Assembly: GCF_964340395.1 (NCBI RefSeq)
Contig: NC_135566.1
Span: 18,852,501 to 18,914,500, forward strand
Length of the DNA stretch: 62,000 bases
Direction of reading: 5' to 3'
Source: Glandiceps talaboti
Lineage: Eukaryota > Hemichordata > Enteropneusta > Spengelidae
A program made the translations under genes and the position numbers. This document shows positions 54,163 through 62,000 of this stretch, in pieces. How positions within the stretch are numbered: position 1 is the stretch's first letter; the number at the start of each line of letters is the position of its first letter. The notes below the pieces were generated by a model, which worked only from the letters and a program-made list of their open reading frames with translations, ran no database searches and was not told where the DNA came from.

Positions 54163-54171
54163 TTTATAAAG
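54163..54171 (+). promoter_or_regulatory. Possible TATA box of the decarboxylase gene
   Basis: TTTATAAAG lies 37-45 bp above the chosen ATG at 54208. A start about 30 bp downstream would leave a 5' UTR of only a dozen bases, so this is weak. Confidence 0.25.
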
Positions 54172-54207
54172 TTAAAATTCTGTAAAACAACCTACTCACT
54201 GCTGAAA

Positions 54208-61679
<7,472 letters not shown>

Positions 61680-62000
61680 GTCTGTAATGTACCCAAATTT
61701 AGCAATTTGATTATTAAAATCACCTTTATTTTTGTCCTGAACGATAAGGTTGGTCTTGCACACATTGCTATGCTTGTTTGCACGTGGTTTCAAATTTTTA
61801 TTAACATATCTCGTATTTACACCAACTTTCTGCTGTATACGGGAAGGAGTTAAACCAGTGATGGACAATAGTATTATTTCTATATATAAGTTACACCATT
61901 ATGAACAATTCAGAATCTCATACAAACACACGTTTTATTATTCTAATTAATGTGGGAAATTACATGGAAAACTTCTATTGCGATGTGCGTTTTGATAAAT

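Noticed and set aside
54160-54207. Upstream in-frame extension of the decarboxylase start
   Set aside because: It has no ATG; it begins at a TTG and overlaps the TATA-like site.

Overview
The window is animal nuclear DNA: interrupted genes with consensus GT/AG introns, LINE retrotransposon remains, many foldback and MITE-type elements, long microsatellites, satellite DNA and one 100-N assembly gap. It is AT-rich, with frequent poly-G/poly-C tracts. The genes (UNC93A-like protein, myo-inositol oxygenase, a group II PLP decarboxylase) and the CR1/L2- and Rex1-like LINEs fit a marine invertebrate, perhaps a non-vertebrate deuterostome. I cannot name the species from the sequence.

Three protein-coding genes are well supported. 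(1) An UNC93A-like membrane protein lies on the minus strand at 428-2229; its C-terminal exon or exons lie off the left edge. (2) A complete myo-inositol oxygenase gene (MIOX) lies on the minus strand at 12476-27033. Ten coding exons give 288 residues, and all six iron ligands are present. The first coding exon contributes only the ATG. (3) A PLP-dependent decarboxylase lies on the plus strand from 54208 and runs off the right edge; seven exons (397 residues) are visible. They are unrelated genes and do not form an operon or a visible pathway.

The rest is mostly mobile and repetitive DNA. 2526-7366 is a 4.84-kb foldback element made almost only of 155-bp repeats (5 x 31 bp). The repeats are in opposite orientation on the two arms, the ends are exact and there is a perfect 9-bp target duplication; it sits inside an older, decayed relative. 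9530-9867 is a MITE with a 9-bp target duplication. 28300-31186 and 50018-52762 are two copies of one 2.7-2.9-kb inverted-repeat element with 3-bp target duplications. 40060-43318 and 44020-45226 are two copies of a G-rich-ended element, the first carrying a nested LINE. 47043-49579 is another G-rich-ended element with TA duplications and an internal SAP-like, acidic open frame. At 32513-35165 a decayed LINE is interrupted by a 1.4-kb piece of the MIOX gene (exons 4 and 5 with their intron), now a pseudogene. The last decarboxylase intron in view is filled by a 23-bp satellite (59251-61330), whose monomer resembles a palindromic motif scattered through the window.

All calls come from reading the sequence by eye. 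Family names rest on recognised protein motifs and element structure, not on database searches.
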